From Chloroflexota bacterium (GTDB taxonomy: Bacteria; Chloroflexota; Anaerolineae; JAADDB01): a DNA stretch of 9,665 bases. The number at the start of each line of letters is the position of its first letter. Within the stretch, counting starts at the first letter, position 1. Below, piece after piece: positions 1-7,084 of the stretch. Where the stretch lies: assembly GCA_013154135.1 (NCBI GenBank), contig JAADDB010000148.1:1-9665 (forward strand), in the 5' to 3' direction. A model generated the notes under the pieces. That model had not been told where the DNA came from, made no database searches, and saw only the letters and a program-made list of their open reading frames with translations. The position numbers and the translations under genes were made by a program.

Positions 1-1424
1 ACCCAGAAGACCCGTTTCTTGCCCGCGGCCAATCGGTTCAGCCTCTCGTCCACGTGGTGGATGTCCACGAACAGGTAGTAGGCGGGCGCAAGATGGTCGG
101 GCCCCTGGGGAGGTCGATCCGGGTCCTTGCTGTACCGGGGGTAGTAGAAGCCCAGGGGGTAGGGCACGTCGATGAGGATGACGTCGTCCGGGCCCGCGTG
201 TTGGACGAGCCAACGGGCCAGGCCCGAGGTGTCCTCCCGAAAATATTGGGGGTTGAACTGGTCGGCCCGGATGCCCAGCGCGAGAATCGCGATCGCGGCC
301 AGGGTGACGCTTCCCCCCAGCAGACGATGCCACTGCCACCACCCGGCCCACGCGGCCCCGAACAGGAGGGCCAGGAAGGGGAGGACGAAGGAGATGTACC
401 GGGGCGCGAAGGTGGCCCGTTGCACCAGGACCGCGTAGTAGATCAGGACGGGCACGACGGTAGCCACGATCAGGCAGACCAACGGGGTGAGGCGCTCGCC
501 GCGCGCGGGGCGACGCCCCCGTTCCCACGCGTATCCTCCCAGCCCTGCGAGGGTGATGAGGGCCCACGCGGCCAGCGCGTAGGGCACCCACGGTCCCTCC
601 GCGGGGATGCCCAGGGTGTACGCGTGCCAGAGTTGGGTCAGGTACTCGCGCAGGGAGGGCACGACCAGGTTGGGGTTGCCGTAAGGCGCAATCTGCTGGT
701 ACGCGCGCGGGGCCTGGGGGAGAAAGAGGAGGAGGGAGAGGAGGCCGGCGAGGGTGAGGTGTAATGCGTGATGTGTGTTGTGTGATCCGTGATGGGTAGG
801 GCGTGATAAGAGGTGGAGGTAGGCGTAGAGGTAGAGGGCTGCGAGGACGAAGACGGTGGAGTAGTGGACGAGGACGGAGGCCGCGGTGAGGATGCCCAGC
901 GCGATCCAGGCGCGGCGTCGGCCCTGGAGGGTGGCCCGCAACGCGATCGCGGTGAGGGTGAGGAGGACGAAGGCCAGGGTGTACATGCGGGTTTCCTGGG
1001 CTTCGCCGATGAGGAAGGGCGCGAGCGCGAGGTAGATGGCGGCGAACGATCCGGCCCGGGGCATGGTCAGGCGTCGGGCCAGCGCGTACACGAGCGGGAT
1101 GAGGAGGACGCCGAACCAGGTGGAGAGGAACCGGGTGGCGAATGCGGTGTGGCCCGCGACGCGCATCCACAGGTGGAGCAGGATGAAGTAGCCCGGCGGG
1201 TGGATGTCCAGTTCGGGCGCGAGGGGGATGGCGGTGAGAGGCCGCAGGGCCACGTCAATGTTCCGGGCCTCATCCCACCAGATGTCCTGCACGTCCAGCC
1301 GCCACACGCGCAGCGCGAACGCGACCAGGACGAACAGGAGGATCCACCACGCGGGCAGGACGCCGCGTGGCCCCCCGCGGCGTTGGTCTTCGGCCGTGTG
1401 AGTTGTCGCGTCTGTCTCCATCAT
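1..1424 (-). CDS. GT39/ArnT-like membrane glycosyltransferase (3' end outside window)
   Basis: Reading the minus strand from the tandem ATGs at 1424/1421 gives 474 uninterrupted codons to the window edge, so the C-terminus is missing. The protein has about 11 hydrophobic segments. The first (about residues 24-41) is followed by WWDEARN (49-55), with the acidic pair D51/E52, and then by HPPGY (75-79). This arrangement is characteristic of the GT39/PMT_2 family, whose members move a sugar from a polyprenyl-phosphate donor on the outer face of the membrane; the acidic pair sits in the first outer loop and is thought to be catalytic. A more polar segment follows the last visible helix (after about 385), as expected for the C-terminal outer domain. 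An in-frame stop at 1473-1475 with no ATG, GTG or TTG in between fixes the start at 1424 or 1421. No good ribosome binding site is visible. A degenerate heptamer repeat encodes residues 206-224, a His-rich loop. Acceptor and sugar are unknown. The gene is divergent from the glycan operon at 1702. Confidence 0.88.
   Translation of the reverse strand, partial: MMETDATTHTAEDQRRGGPRGVLPAWWILLFVLVAFALRVWRLDVQDIWWDEARNIDVALRPLTAIPLAPELDIHPPGYFILLHLWMRVAGHTAFATRFLSTWFGVLLIPLVYALARRLTMPRAGSFAAIYLALAPFLIGEAQETRMYTLAFVLLTLTAIALRATLQGRRRAWIALGILTAASVLVHYSTVFVLAALYLYAYLHLLSRPTHHGSHNTHHALHLTLAGLLSLLLFLPQAPRAYQQIAPYGNPNLVVPSLREYLTQLWHAYTLGIPAEGPWVPYALAAWALITLAGLGGYAWERGRRPARGERLTPLVCLIVATVVPVLIYYAVLVQRATFAPRYISFVLPFLALLFGAAWAGWWQWHRLLGGSVTLAAIAILALGIRADQFNPQYFREDTSGLARWLVQHAGPDDVILIDVPYPLGFYYPRYSKDPDRPPQGPDHLAPAYYLFVDIHHVDERLNRLAAGKKRVFW
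754..809. repeat. Degenerate 7-bp tandem repeat, 8 units, inside the GT39 gene
   Basis: Eight consecutive heptamers in exact 7-bp register, plus-strand consensus GTGATGN. Units include GTGATGT, GTGATGG, GTGATCC, GTAATGC and GTGATAA. The GT start is kept in all eight. On the minus strand the array is read through as a loop rich in His, Thr and Ser (residues 206-224) between two membrane helices of the glycosyltransferase. The period of 7 shifts codon phase from unit to unit, so the regularity is a DNA property and not a protein repeat. Base composition here is less GC-rich than in the flanking gene. Confidence 0.75.
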
Positions 1425-1469
1425 CCCCCCGGGTTCATGTTGGTCCGCTCTGGGGGTGCATGTTAGACG

Positions 1470-1475
1470 ATTTTA
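1470..1475 (-). promoter_or_regulatory. Possible -10 element for the GT39 gene
   Basis: The minus strand reads TAAAAT here (5 of 6 to TATAAT), about 45 bp upstream of the start at 1424. No convincing -35 lies 16-18 bp upstream; that space is occupied by the dyad at 1479-1500. The call rests on one hexamer and is weak. Confidence 0.3.
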
Positions 1476-1478
1476 GAT

Positions 1479-1500
1479 CCGCGGGCAAATGCCCTTGCGG
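1479..1500. promoter_or_regulatory. Dyad-symmetric element (possible operator) in the divergent intergenic region
   Basis: CCGC-GGGCA, a 2-bp centre, then TGCCC-TT-GCGG: two complementary arms of 9 bp interrupted by a TT on one side. The centre is too short for a clean RNA hairpin, so a protein-binding dyad is more likely. It covers the -35 and spacer area of the proposed GT39 promoter and lies about 65 bp upstream of the plus-strand operon promoter, so it could serve both directions. Function is inferred from position only. Confidence 0.35.
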
Positions 1501-1564
1501 GGCTACAAAACCCGATAGGGACTTGGCCGCGGCACTCCGTCCACCAGCAATGGGGCTCCGGGGA

Positions 1565-1593
1565 TTGACCGAGCAACAAAACTGCATTATCCT
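1565..1593 (+). promoter_or_regulatory. Sigma-70-type promoter of the glycan operon
   Basis: TTGACC at 1565-1570 (5 of 6 to the -35 consensus), a 17-bp spacer, then TATCCT at 1588-1593 (4 of 6 to the -10 consensus). Transcription would begin near 1600 and leave a leader of about 100 nt before the ATG at 1702. This is the best promoter match I found in the intergenic regions. Confidence 0.65.
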
Positions 1594-1605
1594 ACCAACA
1601 CCATG

Positions 1606-1642
1606 CCTGGCACGGGACGAGGACGCCGGCATCCCGCCCAGG
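1606..1642 (+). promoter_or_regulatory. Leader hairpin in the 5' UTR of the glycan operon
   Basis: CCTGG (1606-1610) pairs with CCAGG (1638-1642) and CGGGA (1613-1617) with TCCCG (1632-1636), with a small CA/C internal loop and a 14-nt apical loop that itself contains GCCGGC. It would form just downstream of the predicted transcription start. No T-run follows, so it is not an intrinsic terminator. It could affect mRNA stability or translation. It resembles no riboswitch class I recognise. Confidence 0.35.
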
Positions 1643-1690
1643 TGCTACCGACTCTTGTCCGTGAACCTGCCATGGTCCATGGTCGTTCTA

Positions 1691-1699
1691 AGGGAGAAG
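1691..1699 (+). promoter_or_regulatory. Ribosome binding site that fixes the start of the ligase gene
   Basis: AGGGAGAAG lies directly before ATGATG at 1702/1705, with AGGGAG 5 nt from the first ATG. An in-frame ATG 33 codons upstream (1603) has no Shine-Dalgarno sequence, sits within a few bases of the predicted transcription start and would add a polar Arg-rich stretch before the first membrane helix. The start at 1702 is therefore preferred. Confidence 0.75.
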
Positions 1700-1701
1700 A
1701 G

Positions 1702-4700
1702 ATGATGTCACGTCTAGCTCGTATAGCCCGGGGGGTCATGGAAACGGCCTGGCTTCTGGCTTTGATCGTGGCCCCACTTTACTTCAACGTGCAAACCGAC
1801 CGGGTTTTTGAACCGGATAAGATCTTGTTGGTGCGCTGGCTGGCCCTGATCGCGGGCGTCGCGTGGGTGGTGTGGGCGGTGGAGACGGGATGGCGTCTGC
1901 GCCGGCCCGATGAGTCATGGAAGGAAGCCTTGCAACGGCTCTTACGGATCCCCCTCGTCGCGCCCACGCTCCTCATCGTCATCACCTACGCGATAAGCAC
2001 TCTCCTCTCCGTGACCCCTTACATCAGTTTCTTCGGATCCTACCAGCGCCTTCAGGGCACATGGACCACGTACAGCTATATCCTGTTCTTCGCGCTCGCG
2101 CTCCAACAACTCCGCACCCGGGAGCAGTTGGAACGGTTGGTGACCGTTGTGGTCATCACCAGTGTGCCCATCAGCCTGTACGGCATTCTCCAGCACTATG
2201 GGGTGGACCCCTTGCCCTGGGGTGGGGATGTGCAAAGGCGCATCGCAGGGCACATGGGCAACGCGATTTTCATTGCCGCGTATCTGATCATGGTCTCCTT
2301 CCTCACCCTGTACCGGGTCATCCGCTCCTTTGTGGGGATTCTCTCGGACAAGGCGGAGGGATACCGGGATGCTATCCTGGGCGGGCTGTACTTGTTCATC
2401 TTCGCGGTCCAGGTGATTGCCCTTGTCTTCTCCATTAGCCGTGGGCCCGGGCTGGGCTGGGCGGTGGGCATGTACATCTTTGTGCTCCTCTTCTTTGTGG
2501 CTTTTCGCCCCCGGTATTATCGTGTGTTGGCCGGCGCGTGGGTGGGCTTGGCCGTGTTGGGCATGGCTTTTCTCATCGTGTTCAACTTGCCCCAAACGCC
2601 CCTGGAACCTCTGCGGGAGATGCCTTATGTCGGTCGGTTCGGCAAGATCCTGGATGTGAGCCGGAAAAATCCCACGGGCCGGGTGCGGGTGCTCATCTGG
2701 CAAGGGGTGGTGGAGCTCATCGCGCCCCACGAGCCCTTGAACTTCCCGCCGGACATGCATCCGGACCCCTTCAACGGGATCCGACCCCTCGTGGGGTACG
2801 GCCCCGAATCCATGTGGGTGGCCTATAACCGGTTCTACCAGCCGGAATTGGCTCAGATCGAAAAGCGCAACGCGTCGCCCGACCGGTCTCACAATGAAAC
2901 GTTTGACAGCCTGGTGCGCACCGGGGTTTTGGGTTTTGTGGCGTATTTGTGGCTCTTTGTGAGTATCTTCTACTTTGTCCTCCGCTGGTTAGGGCTGATC
3001 ACTTCTCGCCGGGATACGTGGTTCTTCCTGGGGTCCTGGTTTGGCTTCGGCGCGGGCGCCGCGCTTATGGCCCGCGTGCTCGACGGGAGTTGGCGCTTCT
3101 TCGGCGTCGCGCTGCCTTCCGGCTTCATCGTCGGCCTGATCGTGTATGTGACCCTCGCAGGGCTGACCCGGCACTGGAAGCCCATCGACCCTCCGAACAG
3201 GGAACGCTACTTGTTGCTGTTGGCCCTCTTGGGCACCATCACAGCCCATTACATGGAGGTGAACTTCGGGATCGCGATTGTCAGCACCCGCACCTACTTC
3301 TGGATCCTCGCGGCCCTCCTGGTGAGCATCGGCACAGGACGACTTTCCCTCGCGCCCCAACCGGTTCCCGCTCCCCAGGTGACGCCCCCCACGTCCGGTC
3401 GGAAGCGGCGGAAGAAGCGGACATCCCGAAACGCCCCGCGGCATCCCCTCCCCGAGTCCCCGTGGAACGCGACTTTCTGGCTCTACGCCCTGCTGTTGGC
3501 GTTCATCTTCGCCACGCTGGCTTACGAGTTCATCATCAACATGCCCGTGGGCACGTACCTGACCGACCGGGCCGGGGAGATTCTGACCAACAGTCTGTTC
3601 ACCCGGATCTACCGGAGCCAACGGGTCTCCAATCCCCAACTCTTCTTCATGCTCCTCTTTGTGTGGGTGGTGTCCGCCCTGGTGCTGACCGGGGAAGTCC
3701 TGCGGGACCGGGCCCACCGGACCTGGGAGGCCTGGCTCAAGGGGTTTGGCGTGTACACCGGCGCCGCGTGGGGCGGCTTCTTCATCATGGCCCTGTGGCA
3801 GGCACACTGGCACGCACGCGCGGCCCGACTGCAAGTTCAAGCTTCCCGATATCCCGAGGTCATCCTCCAACTGGCCGACCACATGGCTTCCTTCCCCGTG
3901 GCCTACTACCTCCTTCTCTTCCTTACCGCCCTCCTCGGGGGGGTTGTCCTGGGCTGGACGCGGGACCCCGCGGTGCGGTGGGTTTCCCGCGCGGGCAGTT
4001 GGGGCCTCGCGCTTGTCGGAGGGGTCTTCCTCCTCTACATGGGTTTTGGCCCCTGCCTGCGTCCGGTGCAGGCGGATATCTACTTCAAGCAGGCCAAAGC
4101 CTTTGAGCGGGCTCGGCGTTACCCCCAGGCCGAAGCCATCTACCAGCGGGTGTTGAAACTCGCGCCGCGGGAGGATTACTACTACCTGTTCTACGGGAAG
4201 ACCCTGCTGGAACACGCGCAGGCCGTCCAGGACCCGGCCGAACGGGAACGGCTCCTTTCCCAGGCCGAGGAGATCCTCCTGCGCGCGCAGGAGTTGAACC
4301 CCCTGAACGCGGATCACACGGCCAACCTGGGGCGGTTTTACGTGACCCGGGCACGCATGACGTCGGATCCGGAGAAACGTCGTGCCTATTTGGAGAAGGC
4401 CATTCACTACTTTGCCCAAGCCGTCGCGCTCAGCCCGAACAACGCCCGCTTGCGGGATGAGTACGCGATCGCCCTGCTCCAGGCAGGCCGAGAAGAGGAG
4501 GCCTTGCGCGAGCTCCACAAAGCCTTGGAGATCGACGACACGTACTATCTTACCTACTTCTACCTGGCCGACTACTTCCGCTCCCGCAAGCAGTGGGAAA
4601 AAGCCGCGTACTACTATGAAGAAGCCCTGCGCCGAAACCCGAAGGATGTGAGCATCCTCAGCGGCTTGGCTTATGTGTACGCGCAGTTGGGCGACTTGGA

Positions 4701-4911
4701 TAAGGCCATCGAATACAACTTGAAGGTGTTGGAGCGAAAGCCGAACGATTACGCGTCCCTGCGCAACCTGGCCATCCTGTACCAACGCAAGGGAGACCTC
4801 GCCCAGGCTCTGCACTATGCCCGCCTGGCCCTCCGGGTTGCTCCGGAAAAGGAGCGGAGTGCGTTGGAACAACTCATCCAAGATCTGGAGAAAGCCCAAG
4901 CAACGCCATGA
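1702..4911 (+). CDS. O-antigen ligase/polymerase (Wzy_C)-like membrane protein with C-terminal TPR array
   Basis: A 1069-residue protein in three parts. Residues 1 to about 550 form a multi-pass membrane module with Wzy/WaaL-type signatures: SRGPG at 246-250, and a large outer loop ending in DRSHNETFDSLVRTGVLG (from D394), the region typical of the Wzy_C/O-antigen ligase family. A Pro-rich then strongly basic linker (about 550-587, including GRKRRKKR at 566-573) leads to a second module of about five hydrophobic segments (588 to about 785). Residues 791-1069 hold seven TPR-like helical repeats, several ending in the usual Asn-Pro or Lys-Pro turn. The family transfers or polymerises undecaprenyl-linked glycans at the outer membrane face. 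TPR fusions suggest a scaffold for partners or for protein glycosylation. It is much longer than typical WaaL (about 400 residues). It is first in a four-gene operon, and its stop overlaps the next start (ATGA). Polymerase, lipid ligase and protein oligosaccharyltransferase cannot be told apart here. Confidence 0.88.
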   Translation: MMSRLARIARGVMETAWLLALIVAPLYFNVQTDRVFEPDKILLVRWLALIAGVAWVVWAVETGWRLRRPDESWKEALQRLLRIPLVAPTLLIVITYAISTLLSVTPYISFFGSYQRLQGTWTTYSYILFFALALQQLRTREQLERLVTVVVITSVPISLYGILQHYGVDPLPWGGDVQRRIAGHMGNAIFIAAYLIMVSFLTLYRVIRSFVGILSDKAEGYRDAILGGLYLFIFAVQVIALVFSISRGPGLGWAVGMYIFVLLFFVAFRPRYYRVLAGAWVGLAVLGMAFLIVFNLPQTPLEPLREMPYVGRFGKILDVSRKNPTGRVRVLIWQGVVELIAPHEPLNFPPDMHPDPFNGIRPLVGYGPESMWVAYNRFYQPELAQIEKRNASPDRSHNETFDSLVRTGVLGFVAYLWLFVSIFYFVLRWLGLITSRRDTWFFLGSWFGFGAGAALMARVLDGSWRFFGVALPSGFIVGLIVYVTLAGLTRHWKPIDPPNRERYLLLLALLGTITAHYMEVNFGIAIVSTRTYFWILAALLVSIGTGRLSLAPQPVPAPQVTPPTSGRKRRKKRTSRNAPRHPLPESPWNATFWLYALLLAFIFATLAYEFIINMPVGTYLTDRAGEILTNSLFTRIYRSQRVSNPQLFFMLLFVWVVSALVLTGEVLRDRAHRTWEAWLKGFGVYTGAAWGGFFIMALWQAHWHARAARLQVQASRYPEVILQLADHMASFPVAYYLLLFLTALLGGVVLGWTRDPAVRWVSRAGSWGLALVGGVFLLYMGFGPCLRPVQADIYFKQAKAFERARRYPQAEAIYQRVLKLAPREDYYYLFYGKTLLEHAQAVQDPAERERLLSQAEEILLRAQELNPLNADHTANLGRFYVTRARMTSDPEKRRAYLEKAIHYFAQAVALSPNNARLRDEYAIALLQAGREEEALRELHKALEIDDTYYLTYFYLADYFRSRKQWEKAAYYYEEALRRNPKDVSILSGLAYVYAQLGDLDKAIEYNLKVLERKPNDYASLRNLAILYQRKGDLAQALHYARLALRVAPEKERSALEQLIQDLEKAQATP

Positions 4912-5933
4912 GCACCTTGAACCTCCTCCCCCTCGTTCTCATCATGGTCAGCGCGCTGCTGGTCGCGGCGGGTGCGACGCCCATCGCCCAACGTCTGGCC
5001 CCCAAGCTGGGTTGGGTCGACCGGCCGGCCGCGCGCAAGATGCACAAAGTCCCCACGCCCCTCCTGGGGGGGATCGCCATTTACCTGGCCTTTTTTGTGG
5101 CCCTCATCCTCTTCGGCAACAAGTTCTACATCCGCCAGGTGGTCAGCATCTTCGTGGGCGCGACCATTGTCTCCCTCCTGGGGCTCTGGGATGACCGACG
5201 CCATTTGCCCGCGAGCGTCAAATTGATGGGGCAACTCGTGGCCGCGTCCCTGTTGATCTTCACCGGCGTGCACGTGCGCTTGTTCCGCACGCCCTGGTTG
5301 GATGTGCCCATCACCCTTCTCTGGATTGTGGGCCTGACCAACGCGCTGAACCTGTTGGACAATATGGACGGCCTGGCCGGCGGGATCGCGACCATCGCCG
5401 CGTCCCATTTCACCCTTCTCGCCACTATGAGCGGGCAGTACCTGGTGGGCGCACTGGCCGCGGCGTTGGTAGGCGCGTGTTTGGGCTTCCTGATTTACAA
5501 CTTCAACCCTGCCCGCATCTTCATGGGGGACAGCGGCAGCCTGTTTCTCGGTTTCCTCCTGGCCGCGTTGGGCATCAAACTCCGTTTTCCGAACAACGTC
5601 TACATTGTCACCTGGATGGTTCCGGTCCTGGTCCTGGGCGTGCCCATCTTCGATACCACCCTGGTCTTCATCTCCCGCGTTCGGCGGGGCCAGAATCCCC
5701 TGACCACTCCGGGGAAGGATCACGTGTCCCATCGCCTGGTGCGGATGGGCTTTAGCCCGCGGGAGGCTGTCCTCATCCTCTACCTGGTGGGGGGGGCATT
5801 GGGGGAGATCGCCCTTTTCGTGGCCCAGGCGGATGTGCTGACCGGCTATCTGGTCGGCGGGTTGGTGTTCACTTTGGCCCTGTGGGCCCTGTGGAAACTG
5901 GAATGGCGCTATCAGAAGGGAGATATTCCATGA
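4908..5933 (+). CDS. wecA: Polyprenyl-phosphate sugar-1-phosphate transferase (WecA/TagO/MraY family)
   Basis: A 341-residue multi-pass protein of normal family length. It shows the family landmarks in order: HKVPTPLLGG in the N-terminal region; WDDRR with D95/D96, the Mg-binding pair; NALNLLDNMDGLAGG (145-159) with D151 and D154; FMGDSGSLFLG around 205-215 with D208; and GKDHVSHRL (269-277), the cytoplasmic His loop. The last has H272 and H275, with Ser where WecA HIHH-type loops have another His. The family joins UDP-HexNAc to undecaprenyl phosphate on the cytoplasmic face, the first step of O-antigen, teichoic acid or related glycans. The short N-terminus and the sequence around the His loop favour the WecA/TagO branch over true MraY. 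The sugar (GlcNAc most often) cannot be read from sequence. The start overlaps the upstream stop as ATGA and has only a distant GGAG (17 nt upstream), so translation is probably coupled. Confidence 0.9.
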   Translation: MSTLNLLPLVLIMVSALLVAAGATPIAQRLAPKLGWVDRPAARKMHKVPTPLLGGIAIYLAFFVALILFGNKFYIRQVVSIFVGATIVSLLGLWDDRRHLPASVKLMGQLVAASLLIFTGVHVRLFRTPWLDVPITLLWIVGLTNALNLLDNMDGLAGGIATIAASHFTLLATMSGQYLVGALAAALVGACLGFLIYNFNPARIFMGDSGSLFLGFLLAALGIKLRFPNNVYIVTWMVPVLVLGVPIFDTTLVFISRVRRGQNPLTTPGKDHVSHRLVRMGFSPREAVLILYLVGGALGEIALFVAQADVLTGYLVGGLVFTLALWALWKLEWRYQKGDIP

Positions 5934-7084
5934 CGAGTCAGCTGCGTCTCTTCACCCATGCTGCTATCTACACCCCGGAGGACCTGTGGGCTCCTGGAGC
6001 TTTGCTCGTGGACGGCTCCCGGGTGGTGGATGTGGGGCCGGCCGAGGCCTTTGCCACCCTCCAGGAGGCGGAGATCGTCGATTTGACGGGGTACACGGTG
6101 ACCCCGGGCTTGGTGGATATCCACATGCACGGGCTCCATGACCATGATGTCATGGGCCCCGACCTGCCTCATGTGGTCCGGGAATTGCCCCAATACGGGG
6201 TCACGGCCTTTGTGCCCACGACCCTCACCTTTCCCTGGGAGGAGGTGCTTGAACGAATTCAGCAGATGGCGGACGTGTGGCCCCATTTGCCCAGGGGCGC
6301 CCAAGCCTTGGGCATCCACATCGAGGGCCCCCATCTCTCCCCCAAGCGTCCGGGTATGGCCCGCGCGGAGTGGATGCGTCCCCTCAGCCGGGAGGATGTG
6401 GACCTCCTCCAGCGGCTGACCGGACATCGGGTGCGGATGATCACCTTCGCGCCGGAGGAGGGGGACGCGGCTCGGTGGATTCCCTACCTGCGGGCCCAGG
6501 GCATCATCCCCGTCATCGGCCACTCCGACGCGACCTTCGACCAGGTGGGGCGTTGGGTCCGCCAGGGGCTGAACATGGCCACGCACACTTTCAACGCGAT
6601 GCGGGGATTCCACCACCGCGAGCCGGGCGTGGTGGGCGCGGTGCTCCACTACCCGGAGATCGTGGCCCAGCTCATCGCGGATGGTCATCATGTGCACCCG
6701 GCAGCCATGCGCCTGCTCATCCAACTCAAAGGGCCGAACCGGGTGGCCCTCATCTCCGACGCGGCTCCCCTCGCGGGCACACCTCCGGGAGAGTACATGT
6801 GGGGGAGTTATGCCGTGGTGGTGGATGGGGAGACCGTGCGTCTGCCCAACGGGACGTTGGCCGGCGCACACGCGCTGTTGGACACGGGCATCCGGACGTT
6901 GATGGAGAAGGTGGGGGTTTCCCCCCAGGACGCGTTGACCATGGCCACGAAGACCCCCGCGAGCGCGTTGGGTGTCCCCAAGGGGGAATTGCGCCCCGGC
7001 TTCGACGCGGATTTTGTGGTGTGGGATGCCCAGTGGCGGCCCGTTCAAACATATGTGCGAGGGGAGCTCGTGTACCAACGATGA
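5930..7084 (+). CDS. nagA: N-acetylglucosamine-6-phosphate deacetylase
   Basis: A 384-residue amidohydrolase, close in length to E. coli NagA (382). It converts GlcNAc-6-P to GlcN-6-P plus acetate in the cytoplasm. The metal and catalytic residues are in place: PGLVDIHMHG with H65 and H67, HIEGPHL with E132, GHSDA with H198, THTFNAM with H219, the ADGHHVHP substrate segment (250-257) and LISDAA with the catalytic D277. The HxH pair is of the two-metal type seen in Bacillus NagA; E. coli has Gln and Asn there and binds one metal. The start at 5930 has AAGGGAG at 5916-5922 with 7-nt spacing and overlaps the upstream stop as ATGA. An in-frame ATG 16 codons earlier lies inside the previous gene without this ribosome binding site. 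In this operon the enzyme may recycle cell-wall or glycan-derived GlcNAc, or shift it between catabolism and UDP-GlcNAc supply; that role is inferred from context. Confidence 0.93.
   Translation: MTSQLRLFTHAAIYTPEDLWAPGALLVDGSRVVDVGPAEAFATLQEAEIVDLTGYTVTPGLVDIHMHGLHDHDVMGPDLPHVVRELPQYGVTAFVPTTLTFPWEEVLERIQQMADVWPHLPRGAQALGIHIEGPHLSPKRPGMARAEWMRPLSREDVDLLQRLTGHRVRMITFAPEEGDAARWIPYLRAQGIIPVIGHSDATFDQVGRWVRQGLNMATHTFNAMRGFHHREPGVVGAVLHYPEIVAQLIADGHHVHPAAMRLLIQLKGPNRVALISDAAPLAGTPPGEYMWGSYAVVVDGETVRLPNGTLAGAHALLDTGIRTLMEKVGVSPQDALTMATKTPASALGVPKGELRPGFDADFVVWDAQWRPVQTYVRGELVYQR

Noticed and set aside
54..1466. Long plus-strand reading frames opposite the glycosyltransferase (54-764 and 813-1466)
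   Set aside because: Their products are Gly/Glu/Asp/Arg-rich without domains, while the minus strand gives one continuous multi-helix protein with GT39 motifs. They are antisense shadows caused by high GC.
1603..1701. Upstream in-frame ATG extending the ligase by 33 codons
   Set aside because: No Shine-Dalgarno sequence, almost at the predicted transcription start, and a polar Arg-rich stretch before the first helix; the ATG at 1702 has AGGGAG at good spacing.
289..4472. Three GCGATCGC palindromes (289-296, 943-950, 4465-4472), resembling the cyanobacterial HIP1 octamer
   Set aside because: Three copies in 9.7 kb exceed a simple GC-based expectation, but all lie in coding sequence with favoured Arg, Ala and Ile codons; HIP1-rich genomes have far more.
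2989..4899. Minus-strand 636-codon frame opposite the ligase gene
   Set aside because: Low-complexity, charged, no recognisable motif, no ribosome binding site; the plus frame has clear Wzy and TPR signatures.
5912..7078. Minus-strand 388-codon frame opposite nagA
   Set aside because: Covers nagA almost exactly and shows no domain; the plus-strand NagA active-site residues are complete.
6277..7080. N-terminal extension of the M50-like frame back into nagA
   Set aside because: The added 268 residues are a frame-shadow of nagA; the ATGA overlap at 7081 gives a normal membrane protein start.
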